From: Phycisphaerales bacterium
GTDB taxonomy: Bacteria; Planctomycetota; Phycisphaerae; Phycisphaerales; SM1A02
DNA: 64,000 nt
Direction: 5' to 3'
NCBI GenBank assembly: GCA_029242715.1
Contig: JAQWTL010000007.1
Location: forward strand, 124,001 to 188,000
A program made the translations under genes and the position numbers. Shown piece after piece: positions 9,993 through 19,661 of this stretch. How positions within the stretch are numbered: the stretch's first letter is position 1; every line of letters begins with the position of its first letter. The notes beneath the pieces are model-generated. The model had not been told where the DNA came from, did not search any database, and was given only the letters and a program-made list of their open reading frames with translations.

Positions 9993-11510
9993 TCATGGCA
10001 ACCATCGTCCAATTCGATTCGAGGCCTCTGCTGGAGATCCCTCCAGATCCTCAGAAGCCATGGGCTCATCTCCAAGTTCCTCCAGATCATCCTCTAAGGA
10101 AAGGGGATCATCGTCCAGCAGGAAATCTGCCTCCAGGTCATCAAGGGTCGCTATCTCAGGATCTGGAATCCCCTCTGTGCCCAAGTCGCCCCCCTCAGAA
10201 TCCAGGCCCGTCGAGCCAACTGGTGATGCCTGGATTTCCTTCTCGATCTCCAACGCTGCTGCAAGTCGAGAGGCTGTCTGCAACATTGTGATTTCACGCA
10301 GATAACCCAGACGCGGCTGCGGATCCGCGAGATCAATGACAGCCTCATACACCACGGCATCCTGAATGGGCCCATCTGGGTCATCGGCCTCAACGGTGCC
10401 AGCTGCAATCCGTACACGCCAGGTCCAGGACCGCACGGTCACCAGATCAGCAATGCCCTCGAAATCATCTACTGGCAGTACATCACGAAGCAATGGCCAG
10501 ACAATCGAACCACGTTCTTCCCGATCCAGAGACTCTCGTTCCGCGACAAGCCGGTCAGCTCGAGAGCGATCAATACCCGGAAGTGTTTCCAATACATCAA
10601 CAGATGCGGTATTGAGATCAACTCGGCCTGCAACATGAACTCGGGATCTTGTCGTCAGAGCATCCAGTGGCTCGATCCAATCACGTGTTGGCACCTTGAA
10701 CTCACGAAGGACCTGAACGATCTTGGCATCATCATCAAACGTAGTCTGTTGAAAGACCCCCTCCAAAGCATTCGCTGCCCCTTCACCGAATCGTTCTGTG
10801 ACCCGGCGGGCCAGTTCATCAGACCACGGGACGTTCAGGTCTATCCGTCGACGACCATTGCTTTGAAGGTTGGGTTCAAAGCCATAGACGGTCAGGACAT
10901 CAATCAGACCACGTGCCCCGGAAAGTGCAAGCCGTTGTGAAACACGCTCCGCAAGATCCTCTTCACGGCCAAGCGCCTGATCCATGGAATCCTCTTCGGA
11001 GAGTTCGCCGAAAAGGTCATATGTATCGATTCCTTCAATGGCCAGGAGATCGTGAAGGCTGTGGAATCGCTGGCCCGGCAAGCGGTCTCTCGCATCCATG
11101 ATGGCCTGAGCCTGACCAGGCTCAAGTGTCGCAAGCCTGGAAAGCTGTTCCAAAGTCGCATGGTTGACATCAAGTCGCCCCGCTTCTGCAATGATCCTTT
11201 CACCGCCCGGGCCAAAGGGGAGAAGTCGAACGACCGCTTCCCTCGCACCATCATCCCAGAGCGAGTACTGCGACTCCACAATCGGAATCTGACCAAGAAG
11301 CAACCTGTCACGTTGATCTACGAGAACATCTCCCAAAAGGCGGAGACCTGAGAGCCCCAGTGAGCGGTGCTGTGTGCGGGACATGGTCACTTCAGCGGAA
11401 CGAACATCCGACTGGGCCAGGAAGAGCAGGCTGGTCGCTACCCAGAGGCCGCTGATGCCCGCAACAAGAACTGCGATGATCACAAATCCTCTTCTTTCAG
11501 CGGAGTTCAT
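9993..11510 (-). CDS. gspK: Type II secretion minor pseudopilin GspK
   Basis: 505 residues from ATG at 11510, which has GGGAG six bases upstream and yields a short prepilin leader (MNSAERRG) before FVIIAVLVAG. As in known GspK proteins, the glutamate at +5 of the mature pilin is absent. Two helix-hairpin-helix-like stretches are visible (DVNHATLEQLSRLATLEPGQ and DLNTASVDVLETLPGIDRSR), typical of the GspK alpha domain. The protein ends in a strongly acidic tail of about 60 residues (for example LDDLEADFLLDDDP), which is not usual for GspK. The gene overlaps gspJ by 14 bases. GspK caps the pseudopilus tip with GspI and GspJ. Confidence 0.85.
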   Translation of the reverse strand: MNSAERRGFVIIAVLVAGISGLWVATSLLFLAQSDVRSAEVTMSRTQHRSLGLSGLRLLGDVLVDQRDRLLLGQIPIVESQYSLWDDGAREAVVRLLPFGPGGERIIAEAGRLDVNHATLEQLSRLATLEPGQAQAIMDARDRLPGQRFHSLHDLLAIEGIDTYDLFGELSEEDSMDQALGREEDLAERVSQRLALSGARGLIDVLTVYGFEPNLQSNGRRRIDLNVPWSDELARRVTERFGEGAANALEGVFQQTTFDDDAKIVQVLREFKVPTRDWIEPLDALTTRSRVHVAGRVDLNTASVDVLETLPGIDRSRADRLVAERESLDREERGSIVWPLLRDVLPVDDFEGIADLVTVRSWTWRVRIAAGTVEADDPDGPIQDAVVYEAVIDLADPQPRLGYLREITMLQTASRLAAALEIEKEIQASPVGSTGLDSEGGDLGTEGIPDPEIATLDDLEADFLLDDDPLSLEDDLEELGDEPMASEDLEGSPAEASNRIGRWLP

Positions 11511-12198
11511 TGGCATCTCCCGCCTCTGAACTCTCGGGCTGGGCATCTGGAACCAGGATCACACGCACCCGATCCGGTATTGACTCGTCTTCCTGTGAAG
11601 AGGTCTCTTGGACCACCGGTTGTTCCTGGGTCTGGGGCAAGGGGTCATCGAAACTCTGGCTGGCTTCCTCTTCAGGCCGCCCATACCAGCAGCGGACTTC
11701 GACTGCGACAGGCAGCCCTCCCATCTCAAGACTGTTCCACGACTCCTGCCAGTCTGTTCCGTCGAAGTATCGAAACCTGAAGTCGGAAAACAAACCAGGG
11801 AGAACCGATACACGATCGCCATCCTCCAGGGGTGCTCGGCTCATCTCGATCTGGCCCGTTGATCGCTGGTACTTCACAACCAGTTGATGCAAGTCCCCGA
11901 TCATGGTGGCAGGATCATCTGTCCAGGATGGTGCAACCCCACGGCTCAGAACGCTGATGGAATCTGACTTGCCTGCAACACCAGCATCACCGCCAGTTGT
12001 TCCGGCAATGGAACTGATCAAGTCCTGCTCAAGTCGATCGATAATGAGCGTGACGGATCGTCTGGCATCTGCCGCTTCAAGTATCTGCTTTCTGGAATTC
12101 AATTGGGACCATGCAAAGCTGGTAACGGATCCAAGCAGCACAAGCCCGAGTGCAATGGCGATGAGAACTTCCAGTAGTGTCATGCCTCGAGATTTCAT
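11497..12198 (-). CDS. gspJ: Type II secretion minor pseudopilin GspJ-like
   Basis: 233 residues. The prepilin leader MKSRG is followed by MTLLEVLIAIALGLVLLG, with the conserved glutamate at +5 of the mature protein. The start codon overlaps the stop of the upstream gspI as ATGA. The C-terminal third is rich in Glu, Gln and Ser (EEEASQSFDDPLPQTQEQP). Identity as GspJ rests on gene order (G-H-I-J-K) and on size; pseudopilins are hard to tell apart by sequence alone. Confidence 0.75.
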   Translation of the reverse strand: MKSRGMTLLEVLIAIALGLVLLGSVTSFAWSQLNSRKQILEAADARRSVTLIIDRLEQDLISSIAGTTGGDAGVAGKSDSISVLSRGVAPSWTDDPATMIGDLHQLVVKYQRSTGQIEMSRAPLEDGDRVSVLPGLFSDFRFRYFDGTDWQESWNSLEMGGLPVAVEVRCWYGRPEEEASQSFDDPLPQTQEQPVVQETSSQEDESIPDRVRVILVPDAQPESSEAGDANELR

Positions 12199-12686
12199 GG
12201 CGTTGACTCACCCGAATCATCCGATTCTTCATCCAGAGAGTTCTCAATGATGGGAAGGTCTCGCATTATTTCATCCTCTTCCCAGATTTCATCATTTGAA
12301 TCACGAATCGCAACCAGTTCCCGAAGGACAAAGGTTGCAGGTGTACTGGACTTCGTTTCCTCCTCTACGGTCAAGGTCACCACCGTGAGGTTTGGACGAA
12401 GAGATGGCCGAGTCTGAACTTCTACACGCCACTGACCAGGTGTCACCAACCGATCGTCATCCGCGCCTTCTCCAAAGACACTTCCTTGTCGAAGATCAGC
12501 CAGCGTGAGGGTTCCTGCCTGCAACTGTGACATTGCGGAACGGGCGATGTCCGCAGCAATGAGTCGATTTTCAGTCCGCTCCATGGCAGCAACCACATCA
12601 GAGGTTGCCCGAAGACAAAAAGCGGCAGCAGCAACGAAGATCGCAATCGAGACGAGTACTTCAAGTAACAAGCCACCTCGCCTCAT
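12195..12686 (-). CDS. gspI: Type II secretion minor pseudopilin GspI-like
   Basis: 163 residues. The very short leader MRRG is followed by GLLLEVLVSIAIFVAAA, which keeps Glu at +5 if cleavage occurs between the two glycines. The start overlaps the gspH stop and the stop overlaps the gspJ start, both as ATGA, so the genes are probably translationally coupled. The small beta-strand-rich C-terminus with an acidic end (EEDEIMRDLPIIENSLDEES) agrees with GspI-sized pseudopilins. The letter is assigned from order. Confidence 0.72.
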   Translation of the reverse strand: MRRGGLLLEVLVSIAIFVAAAAFCLRATSDVVAAMERTENRLIAADIARSAMSQLQAGTLTLADLRQGSVFGEGADDDRLVTPGQWRVEVQTRPSLRPNLTVVTLTVEEETKSSTPATFVLRELVAIRDSNDEIWEEDEIMRDLPIIENSLDEESDDSGESTP

Positions 12687-13378
12687 GATCCTGGATCTCC
12701 TTCAGCAGGTTCACTGCCAGAGAGACCGGGATCCGGCTCCATCTCCGGACCCTTGAAGGTGTCTTCTTCCGTTTCCTCCTCGCCCCGTGGTGCTACTCCT
12801 CGCCGATTCAAGGTCGGCAGACCCGTCCGGCGATCGATCCAGAGCGCTGCCGTCCGACCATCTCCATCAACAATCCAGTGGGGCCCACGTTCGATGACAG
12901 AACCATCTGGAAGGTAGACAGCGATTCGAATCGTTTGGACATCATCTTCACTGGACTGGAACAAGGCGTCCTGGTCCTCGAAAACCGGCTCTGAGTCCAG
13001 ACATGTCACGCCAGGAGGAAGAACAAGCACCTCGATGGCTTCCGGCTGGTCCTCCTGCGACTCTGGCAGATCAAGTTCGATGTCCGCAGAAGTATCTCCA
13101 TCCAGAAAACCACTGGGCACCGAGTCCAGGAGTTCCGGATCAAAAATGCGAGCCTGCATCTCTTCACCGGTCCAGACCACCTCGATAGGCGCCCGTCGCT
13201 CCATGGACTCAAGCCTGGCTGAGAGCAGATGGCCGGTCACACGATCCATCGTGTTCTCAAATCGCCTTTCGGCCAATGTCGATGTAAACATCGGCATGAC
13301 CAACGCTGCAGCAGCGATGAGCAATGAGAGGACGATGAGAATTTCTATCAGAGTGAATGACCTTGCATGGACACGCAC
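12683..13378 (-). CDS. gspH: Type II secretion minor pseudopilin GspH-like
   Basis: I prefer the GTG start at 13378. It gives a leader of seven residues (MRVHARS) directly before FTLIEILIVLSLLIAAA, and it lies 25 bases after the gspG stop. An ATG at 13483 is in frame but would overlap gspG by 80 bases and add an untypical leader of over 40 residues. From 13378 the protein has 231 residues. The residue before the cleavage site is Ser and not the usual Gly. The mature part is beta-rich, like GspH/FimT, and ends in an acidic, Gly/Pro-rich tail. Confidence 0.72.
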   Translation of the reverse strand: MRVHARSFTLIEILIVLSLLIAAAALVMPMFTSTLAERRFENTMDRVTGHLLSARLESMERRAPIEVVWTGEEMQARIFDPELLDSVPSGFLDGDTSADIELDLPESQEDQPEAIEVLVLPPGVTCLDSEPVFEDQDALFQSSEDDVQTIRIAVYLPDGSVIERGPHWIVDGDGRTAALWIDRRTGLPTLNRRGVAPRGEEETEEDTFKGPEMEPDPGLSGSEPAEGDPGS

Positions 13379-13403
13379 ACTTCCAGGGAATCTCCGCTCG
13401 CTT

Positions 13404-13928
13404 CTAGCGGCCGCCGATGTCACCTGGGCCCGAGAACTCAGAGCCGGACTCAAAGTCGCCGTCCTCGTTCTTCTTCCTGTCATGGTTCGTTATGTCGTCT
13501 TCCGTGTCCTGTTCGCCATCAGGTCCAAGGCACACCAGGTCGTAAACGCTTTCGTCCTCGGTATCGAGTAACTGCGTCGGGCGTTGATAGACGATCTCAT
13601 TGCCCCAGTAGTCCTTTGGCGGCTCTTCGATATACGGACCTGCCCACCTGGAAGCATCTGCTTCATCCTCGATTGAAGACTTGTCCCAGAGGACTGTCAG
13701 GCCTTCCTCTTCCGTGGGGTAACTGCCCATGTTGGCCCGGTACACCTTCAATGCACTTTGGATCCGATCAAGCTGTGCTTTCTGGAGATCGACCTTGGCT
13801 TGGTCCCCGATCCCGAGGAAGTTGACCGCGATCAAGGCACCGAGTGCCAGAAGAATCGTGATCACAATCAGGAGTTCAATCAGCGTCAATGCATGACGCG
13901 TTCCGGTTCGCAGTCTGTTCTTCAACAT
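13404..13928 (-). CDS. gspG: Type II secretion major pseudopilin GspG
   Basis: 174 residues from ATG at 13928, with AGAAGAG seven bases upstream. The longer frame to 14000 lacks a site. The leader MLKNRLRTGTRHA precedes LTLIELLIVITILLALGAL with Glu at +5; Ala takes the place of Gly at -1. The hallmark GspG features follow: LDRIQSALKVYRANMGSYPT, PYIEEPPKDYWGNEIVY, and the acidic calcium-loop-like LGPDGEQDTEDDI. About 30 extra polar residues (KKNEDGDFESGSEF...) lie beyond the usual end. GspG is the main subunit of the pseudopilus. Confidence 0.9.
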   Translation of the reverse strand: MLKNRLRTGTRHALTLIELLIVITILLALGALIAVNFLGIGDQAKVDLQKAQLDRIQSALKVYRANMGSYPTEEEGLTVLWDKSSIEDEADASRWAGPYIEEPPKDYWGNEIVYQRPTQLLDTEDESVYDLVCLGPDGEQDTEDDITNHDRKKNEDGDFESGSEFSGPGDIGGR

Positions 13929-14039
13929 GGAGATACTCTTCTGTACTGACAGGTTGCATCGGCGATCCAATCCATCGGATGACGATCCCTGGCCGTTCAT
14001 ATCCTACCCCGACTCGCCAAAAATGGGATGCGCTTCTCT

Positions 14040-15233
14040 TCAACCACCCTGAACGGAGGCGGTCAGCCTCATCATCGGCACAACAAGGGCCACGAAGATG
14101 AAAACGACCATGCCAGCCATGGCCAGCAGCATGAGCGGCTCCATGATCCGCAGCATCAACCCCAGACTGCGCTCAACGCGACGTTCGGCAGTATCAGCAA
14201 CGGTCACGAGCACCTCTGGCAGGTTGTTCGCCGCCTCTCCCACCGAGATCATTTCAATGATGTCCTCCCCAAACAGGCCGCTCTCGCCCAGAGGAGAGGC
14301 GAGAGGCTCACCCGCCTTCACAGCACTCGTTGCCTCGACAATCGCGTCTTCAAGAAGGGGGTTGCCCGCTGCGTCACGACTGATTTCCATCGCAGGCAGC
14401 ATGGGCACACCGTTATCGAGAAGCGTGCCAAGGATTCTGGAGAAACGAGCCACAGCCAGATCCCTGCGAAGCCTCCCGTAAATCGGGGTTCGCATTTCCA
14501 GAGATGCCCATCTCCTGCTGAATGCCGGCTGCTGTCGGAACCACCATAATCCCGCGATTACGGCAGCAAGCAGAAACAGCCCTGGGAGCCACCAGGCAGT
14601 CGCCAGATCAGATATGCCCAGCAGCAATCGCGTTGCAAACGGAAGTTCGATCTTCGCATAGAGGTCTCGAAACTTTGGCACGAGACCGATGAGTGCATAA
14701 CCAATGACGCCAAGACCAACGACCATCAGCAACACGGGATAGATCATGCTGCCTACTACGCGGGAACGCATCTCGGCCTGGTGCTCCATGAATCGCCCGA
14801 TTCGATCCAGGACTGATTGAAGAAAGCCACCTCGCTCTCCAGCGTTGATCATCGCTACCTGGACCGTCGAAAAGACATGAGGATGCTTGGCAACTGCATC
14901 CCCCAATCTCATCCCATCAGCAATGTCGTCACTGACGGAACGCAGAACCTCAGCAAGACGTGGATTGGTTCGCGTCCGTCCCAGGAGCGTGAGCGCACGC
15001 AACAGAGGAACGCCTGCTCGCAGAAGATCAGAAAGCTGTCGAAACAACGTGGCCAACCGGCCGCTTCCGACCCTTCGGGCCAGAACGCGTCGAGAGCGAA
15101 TCTCCTGAAGTCGAACAGGCACCAACTGCCTGGCTTCAAGGTCCGCCAGTACCGCATCACGGCTGGTGGCCTGGAGTTGTCCAGTCACTCGTTGGCCCTC
15201 GATGGACCGGGCAATGTACGACCAGTTGGCCAT
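14040..15233 (-). CDS. gspF: Type II secretion inner-membrane platform protein GspF
   Basis: 397 residues, the normal GspF length. Two T2SF cytoplasmic domains are recognisable: residues about 55-175 (FRQLSDLLRAGVPLLRAL, then MINAGERGGFL) and about 265-385 (FSRILGTLLDNGVPMLPAM, then MISVGEAANNLPEVL). Transmembrane helices lie at about 155-185, 205-230 and near the C-terminus (LMLLAMAGMVVFIFVALVV). It is the first secretion gene and starts 20 bases after the acs stop. No gspE lies upstream, although gspE usually precedes gspF. Confidence 0.92.
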   Translation of the reverse strand: MANWSYIARSIEGQRVTGQLQATSRDAVLADLEARQLVPVRLQEIRSRRVLARRVGSGRLATLFRQLSDLLRAGVPLLRALTLLGRTRTNPRLAEVLRSVSDDIADGMRLGDAVAKHPHVFSTVQVAMINAGERGGFLQSVLDRIGRFMEHQAEMRSRVVGSMIYPVLLMVVGLGVIGYALIGLVPKFRDLYAKIELPFATRLLLGISDLATAWWLPGLFLLAAVIAGLWWFRQQPAFSRRWASLEMRTPIYGRLRRDLAVARFSRILGTLLDNGVPMLPAMEISRDAAGNPLLEDAIVEATSAVKAGEPLASPLGESGLFGEDIIEMISVGEAANNLPEVLVTVADTAERRVERSLGLMLRIMEPLMLLAMAGMVVFIFVALVVPMMRLTASVQGG

Positions 15234-15253
15234 GGCCTACAGCCTACCGACTA

Positions 15254-17236
15254 TCAATCCTCATCCCCACGAAGTTTGGCCAGCACGCTGAAATCCTCCA
15301 GAGTCGTCATATCCCCTGTTGATTCATTGCCTGCCGCCACGTCCCTCAGGAGACGACGCATGATCTTGCCTGAACGGGTCTTGGGCAGAGAATCCGTAAA
15401 CCGAATCATGTCAGGCTTTGCAATCGGGCCGATCTCGTTGGCAACATGCTCCTTGAGCTTCTTTCGGAGATCATCATCCGGGGTATAGCTCTGGCTCAAG
15501 GTGCAGAATGCCGCGATGCCGGTTCCCTTGATCTCATGAGGCATTCCAACAACTGCCGCTTCCACGACAGAATCGTGACTGACGAGTGCAGATTCGACTT
15601 CCATTGTTCCGAGTCTGTGTCCGGAGACGTTGATCACGTCATCCATACGGCCCATGATCCAGAAGTAACCACGCTCATCACGACGCGCGCTGTCGCCGGC
15701 GAAGTACATGCCATCAACCGTTGAGAAGTAGGTGTCGATGAAGCGTTGACGATCGCCGTAGACGCCTCGAAGCATGCTGGGCCATGGCTTTCGAACAACC
15801 AGCAGTCCACCATGGTTGGCAGGAACTTCATTGCCTTCCTTGTCAACAACTGCTGCGTCGATACCCAGGAAAGGCAATGTGCAGGATCCCGGGACAGTAG
15901 GTGTTGCTGCAGGCAGTGGCGTGATCATGTGTCCGCCGGTTTCCGTCTGCCACCAGGTATCCACAATCGGACACTTTTCATGACCGATGTTTCGGTGATA
16001 CCACATCCAGGCCTCTGGATTGATGGGCTCACCAACTGTTCCCAGAACACGGAGACTGGAGAGATCATGTCGACGGGGATGTTCGTCCCCCCACTTCATG
16101 AACGCTCGAATAGCAGTCGGCGCCGTGTAGAAGTGCGTGACCTTGTGCCGGGCGATGATGTCCCAGAATCGATCCGGCTCCGGATGATTGGGCGCACCCT
16201 CGTACATGAGCGTTGGAACATGGTTCTGCAGGATCCCGTAGATGATGTACGAGTGGCCCGTGATCCAACCCACATCCGCCGTACACCAGAAGACATGGTC
16301 ATTGCCCGGACGCAGGTTGAACGTGTATCGGCTGGTCAGGTACGTATGGACAAGGTACCCGCCCGTCGTATGCATGATCCCCTTCGGCTTGCCCGTGGAG
16401 CCCGACGTATATAGAAGGAAGAGCATGTCCTCACTGTCCATCGGCTCACAATCACATTGGTCGGATTGGTCAGAAACGAGGTCCGACCAGAAATGATCCC
16501 GACCAACATGCATATCGATCTCGTTATTGCACCTTCGAAAAACCACGACATTCTTCACATGTGAAGTCATGGTCGTGGCTTCATCCACGTTGGCCTTGAG
16601 AGGAACAACTGATCCTCTTCGCCATGCACCATCGCAAGTAATGACATATTGACTCTTGGCATCCTCGACACGGTCTGCGATTGCAGCCGAGGAGAAACCG
16701 CCAAAGATGACCGAGTGCGGTGCCCCGATTCTGGCGCAGGCAAGAACAGCGATGGTCAGTTCCGGAACCATGCCCATGTAGATGGTGACAATGTCGCCTC
16801 GCTTCACGCCTAATGACTTGAGCCCATTGGCAAATCGACAGACTTCTGCATGAAGCTCGCGGTATGTGAACGTCCGGACCTCCGGGCCATCGTTCTCAAG
16901 TGGCTCACCTTCCCAGATCAAAGCAGGCTCATCACCATGGCCCAGTCGGATCAATCGATCCAGGCAATTGTGACATGCGTTGGTCTTGGCATTAACAAAC
17001 CACTTGGCATCTGGAGGCGACCAATCCATGACGCTTGTCCATGGTTCGAACCAGTCGATCTCATTGGCAATGGCTGTCCAGAAGTTTTCCGGATCCTTGA
17101 TCGAAGCCGAATGCAACTCATGGTATTCCTCAATGGAATCAACCCAGGCACCACCGCATCGACTCGCGAAATCAGAAGGGGGATCAAAGACCCTCTCCTC
17201 GCTCAGGACAGATTTGAAATTGTCACTGTTACTCAT
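15254..17236 (-). CDS. acs: Acetyl-CoA synthetase (AMP-forming)
   Basis: 660 residues from ATG at 17236, with GGAGG ten bases upstream; an in-frame GTG at 17257 is less likely. It converts acetate, ATP and CoA to acetyl-CoA. The ANL-superfamily phosphate loop [11 protein letters not shown] lies near residue 275, [10 protein letters not shown] in the middle, and the C-terminal [11 protein letters not shown] near residue 624 holds the catalytic lysine that is regulated by acetylation in this family. Length agrees with Acs. It sits between rnr and gspF in the same direction, with no obvious functional link to secretion. Confidence 0.95.
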   Translation of the reverse strand: MSNSDNFKSVLSEERVFDPPSDFASRCGGAWVDSIEEYHELHSASIKDPENFWTAIANEIDWFEPWTSVMDWSPPDAKWFVNAKTNACHNCLDRLIRLGHGDEPALIWEGEPLENDGPEVRTFTYRELHAEVCRFANGLKSLGVKRGDIVTIYMGMVPELTIAVLACARIGAPHSVIFGGFSSAAIADRVEDAKSQYVITCDGAWRRGSVVPLKANVDEATTMTSHVKNVVVFRRCNNEIDMHVGRDHFWSDLVSDQSDQCDCEPMDSEDMLFLLYTSGSTGKPKGIMHTTGGYLVHTYLTSRYTFNLRPGNDHVFWCTADVGWITGHSYIIYGILQNHVPTLMYEGAPNHPEPDRFWDIIARHKVTHFYTAPTAIRAFMKWGDEHPRRHDLSSLRVLGTVGEPINPEAWMWYHRNIGHEKCPIVDTWWQTETGGHMITPLPAATPTVPGSCTLPFLGIDAAVVDKEGNEVPANHGGLLVVRKPWPSMLRGVYGDRQRFIDTYFSTVDGMYFAGDSARRDERGYFWIMGRMDDVINVSGHRLGTMEVESALVSHDSVVEAAVVGMPHEIKGTGIAAFCTLSQSYTPDDDLRKKLKEHVANEIGPIAKPDMIRFTDSLPKTRSGKIMRRLLRDVAAGNESTGDMTTLEDFSVLAKLRGDED

Positions 17237-17291
17237 GCTGTCAGGCCTCCAGGACACTTCACCTTATCGCGCGGGGAGCATGGTGTCCTCT

Positions 17292-19616
17292 TCAACGCCC
17301 TTTTCGACGTTTCCGCTTGCCGCTCTTTTTCGGGGTATTGCGGGCCCCTCGTCGTGGCCGAGGGCTGGCCTGTGCCTTGCGATGGGGGTGTTCCTTTAAC
17401 AGGAGATCCATTTCCCGTTCAGTGGGATCCACCCGCAGCAGTTGTACCGTGACCGGATCTCCCATGCAGAGCACTGCCCCGCTCCGTGAAGACACCAGTT
17501 GCCCGGTTCCCTCGATTCGAACCCAGCGATCAGGTCTGTTCCCGGGTGTGCCCATGCCATCCCAGTTGACAATGCCCTCCGCCAGATAACGATCAAGCAT
17601 GATCCAGACCCCACTTGAGCTGAAACCAGTGATCACACCAGGCAGTTCCTCTCCCACAAGCTCTGCTTCGAGGTACTGCAGAACCAGGAATTGCCTCAGA
17701 TACCGTTCGGCATCCTCTGCATTCTGTTCCGTATCAGTGCAATGTCTGCCAAGCACGACCAGACTGGCCATGTCGAGTACCTGAGAATCATCACGCAACT
17801 TGTCGATCAGTTCATTCCGTCGGCGGCCTCCGGTCTTTGCCTTTCCATTATCCGTTGCTTCAAGGAAGGCTTGAAGCGCACGATGGACAAGCAGATCCGG
17901 GTATCTTCGAATTGGACTTGTAAAATGCGCGTACGCCGTTGAAGCCAGCGCGAAGTGTCCAACCGGAGCCGGGCTGTACTCCGCCCTTGTCAGTGTTCTG
18001 AGAACCGCAAAGTGAACCGCTCTGGCAGCTGGCGTTCCGGCTGTTTCCTGCAGAAGTCGCTGTAGATCGGATCGCGTCAGGCTGTCTGCCAGGTGATATC
18101 CGAGCGTGATGGCAATGGTTCTGAGTTCCTCGACGTCATCCAGTTCTGGTTCAGGATGAATTCGGCGCAGGAGCGGCAGTTCCAACCCGTCAAACAGTCT
18201 GGCGACTGCTTCATTGGCCTCGACCATGAACATTTCGATCAGTTTGTGAGTGAATGCATCATCCTCGGGCGTGACATCCGTGACATGGCCCTCCTGATCG
18301 AACACCAACTCCGCCTCTGGCAGGTCAAGCACGATCATGCCATCTCGTATCCGGCGATTACGAAGTGCCGTGGCAAGTCGGTTGGCTTCCAGCAAGGCCT
18401 CCTTCACCTCGGGCTGGCACATCGTGTCTGAACGCATGTGCCGCCGGGCTTCCAGGTCATTGCCGTCAATGAGTGCCTGCGCCTCCAGGTAGGTCATGCG
18501 TTTACGTGATCGAATGACGGTAGAGGCAAATCGCTGGCCAATCACCTTGCCACGATGATCGAAGGATATGAATGCACTCTTGCAGAACCGGTTCACGCCC
18601 TCCTGCAATGAACAGACTCCATTGGAGAGCACTTCCGGAAGCATTGGTATGACCCGCCTCGGCAGATAGACACTATTGCCTCGAATTCGGGCCTCTTCAT
18701 CCATCGGATCGCCACAAGTGACGAAGCTCGAGACATCCGCGATATGAACACCAAGCGTCCATTCCTTTGATTGCTTGTCCCATGAAACAGAGATTGCGTC
18801 ATCAAAGTCACGTGCATCAGGCGGATCAATCGTGAAGATCACTGATTCCGTCAAGTCTTCACGATCAGATGGAATCTCATCACGCGATGCATCAAAACTG
18901 CTGGCGGCACTGCGGGCACTTTCCATCACATCAGAAGAAAACGTGGTCCTGAGACCGAAGGATGCGATGACTGCTGCAGTCTCAACATCAGGTTTGCCGG
19001 CCTTGCCAAGTACCTCTGTGACAGCAGCCTCTCCAAGCATGTCGCCCTCAGGGCTGGCAACCAGTTCAAATACCACCTTGTCGCCAACGTTGATCGAGCG
19101 AGCATGTGGATCCCGGATGATCAACATGCCTTGCAGGGATCTTCCATCAGGATCAATCAACCAGTTCTTTCCACGCTTTTGAACCGTGCCTGCAAACGAG
19201 GTCTGCTTCCGTTCAATGACTTCCTCGATCCGGCCAGATGGACCGCGACCCTTCATGCCCTTTCGACGAGACACGGTCACCAGAACACGATCACCTGAAA
19301 TCGCATCTCCCAGTGCTCCGCGCGGGATGTAAATATCACCTTCCCTGCATGGAACGTCAGGCATCACGAAGCCGAAACCTTTGCGAGCAATCTTCAGCGT
19401 GCCCTCACAGGTGTCACCGAGTTGAGGGAGCCGCCAACGTGCATCAGGTCCCTTCTCAATACTCTCCTCGCCTTCGAGAATGCCAAGGGCCTTGTCAAGA
19501 ACTTCCCGATCTTCTTGTTGAACCCTGAGAAGATCCGCCAGTTCACGCGATGTCAGTGCGCCGCGATCTGATCTGCGGAGAAGGTCTGGAATCCGGTTGG
19601 TGTATCGAAGCGGCAT
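17292..19616 (-). CDS. rnr: Ribonuclease R (3'-5' exoribonuclease, RNB family)
   Basis: 774 residues. Order of domains: N-terminal winged-helix region (residues 10-65), cold-shock/OB folds (about 70-230, with GFGFVMPD), the RNB catalytic domain with TIDPPDARDFDDAIS near residue 266 carrying the metal-binding aspartates, and an S1 domain near 665-735 (VITGFSSSGVWIML). The last 30 residues are Arg/Lys-rich, as in many RNase R proteins. It degrades structured RNA processively. It follows an FmdB-like gene by 45 bases and precedes acs. Confidence 0.93.
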   Translation of the reverse strand: MPLRYTNRIPDLLRRSDRGALTSRELADLLRVQQEDREVLDKALGILEGEESIEKGPDARWRLPQLGDTCEGTLKIARKGFGFVMPDVPCREGDIYIPRGALGDAISGDRVLVTVSRRKGMKGRGPSGRIEEVIERKQTSFAGTVQKRGKNWLIDPDGRSLQGMLIIRDPHARSINVGDKVVFELVASPEGDMLGEAAVTEVLGKAGKPDVETAAVIASFGLRTTFSSDVMESARSAASSFDASRDEIPSDREDLTESVIFTIDPPDARDFDDAISVSWDKQSKEWTLGVHIADVSSFVTCGDPMDEEARIRGNSVYLPRRVIPMLPEVLSNGVCSLQEGVNRFCKSAFISFDHRGKVIGQRFASTVIRSRKRMTYLEAQALIDGNDLEARRHMRSDTMCQPEVKEALLEANRLATALRNRRIRDGMIVLDLPEAELVFDQEGHVTDVTPEDDAFTHKLIEMFMVEANEAVARLFDGLELPLLRRIHPEPELDDVEELRTIAITLGYHLADSLTRSDLQRLLQETAGTPAARAVHFAVLRTLTRAEYSPAPVGHFALASTAYAHFTSPIRRYPDLLVHRALQAFLEATDNGKAKTGGRRRNELIDKLRDDSQVLDMASLVVLGRHCTDTEQNAEDAERYLRQFLVLQYLEAELVGEELPGVITGFSSSGVWIMLDRYLAEGIVNWDGMGTPGNRPDRWVRIEGTGQLVSSRSGAVLCMGDPVTVQLLRVDPTEREMDLLLKEHPHRKAQASPRPRRGARNTPKKSGKRKRRKGR

Positions 19617-19661
19617 GGGAGGTGCGGGGCAACCATAGCCCGTAGTTCCACCGGGTGCGAA

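Noticed and set aside
13379-13483. ATG start of gspH at 13483
   Set aside because: Would give an untypical prepilin leader of over 40 residues and overlap gspG by 80 bases. GTG at 13378 gives a normal seven-residue leader.
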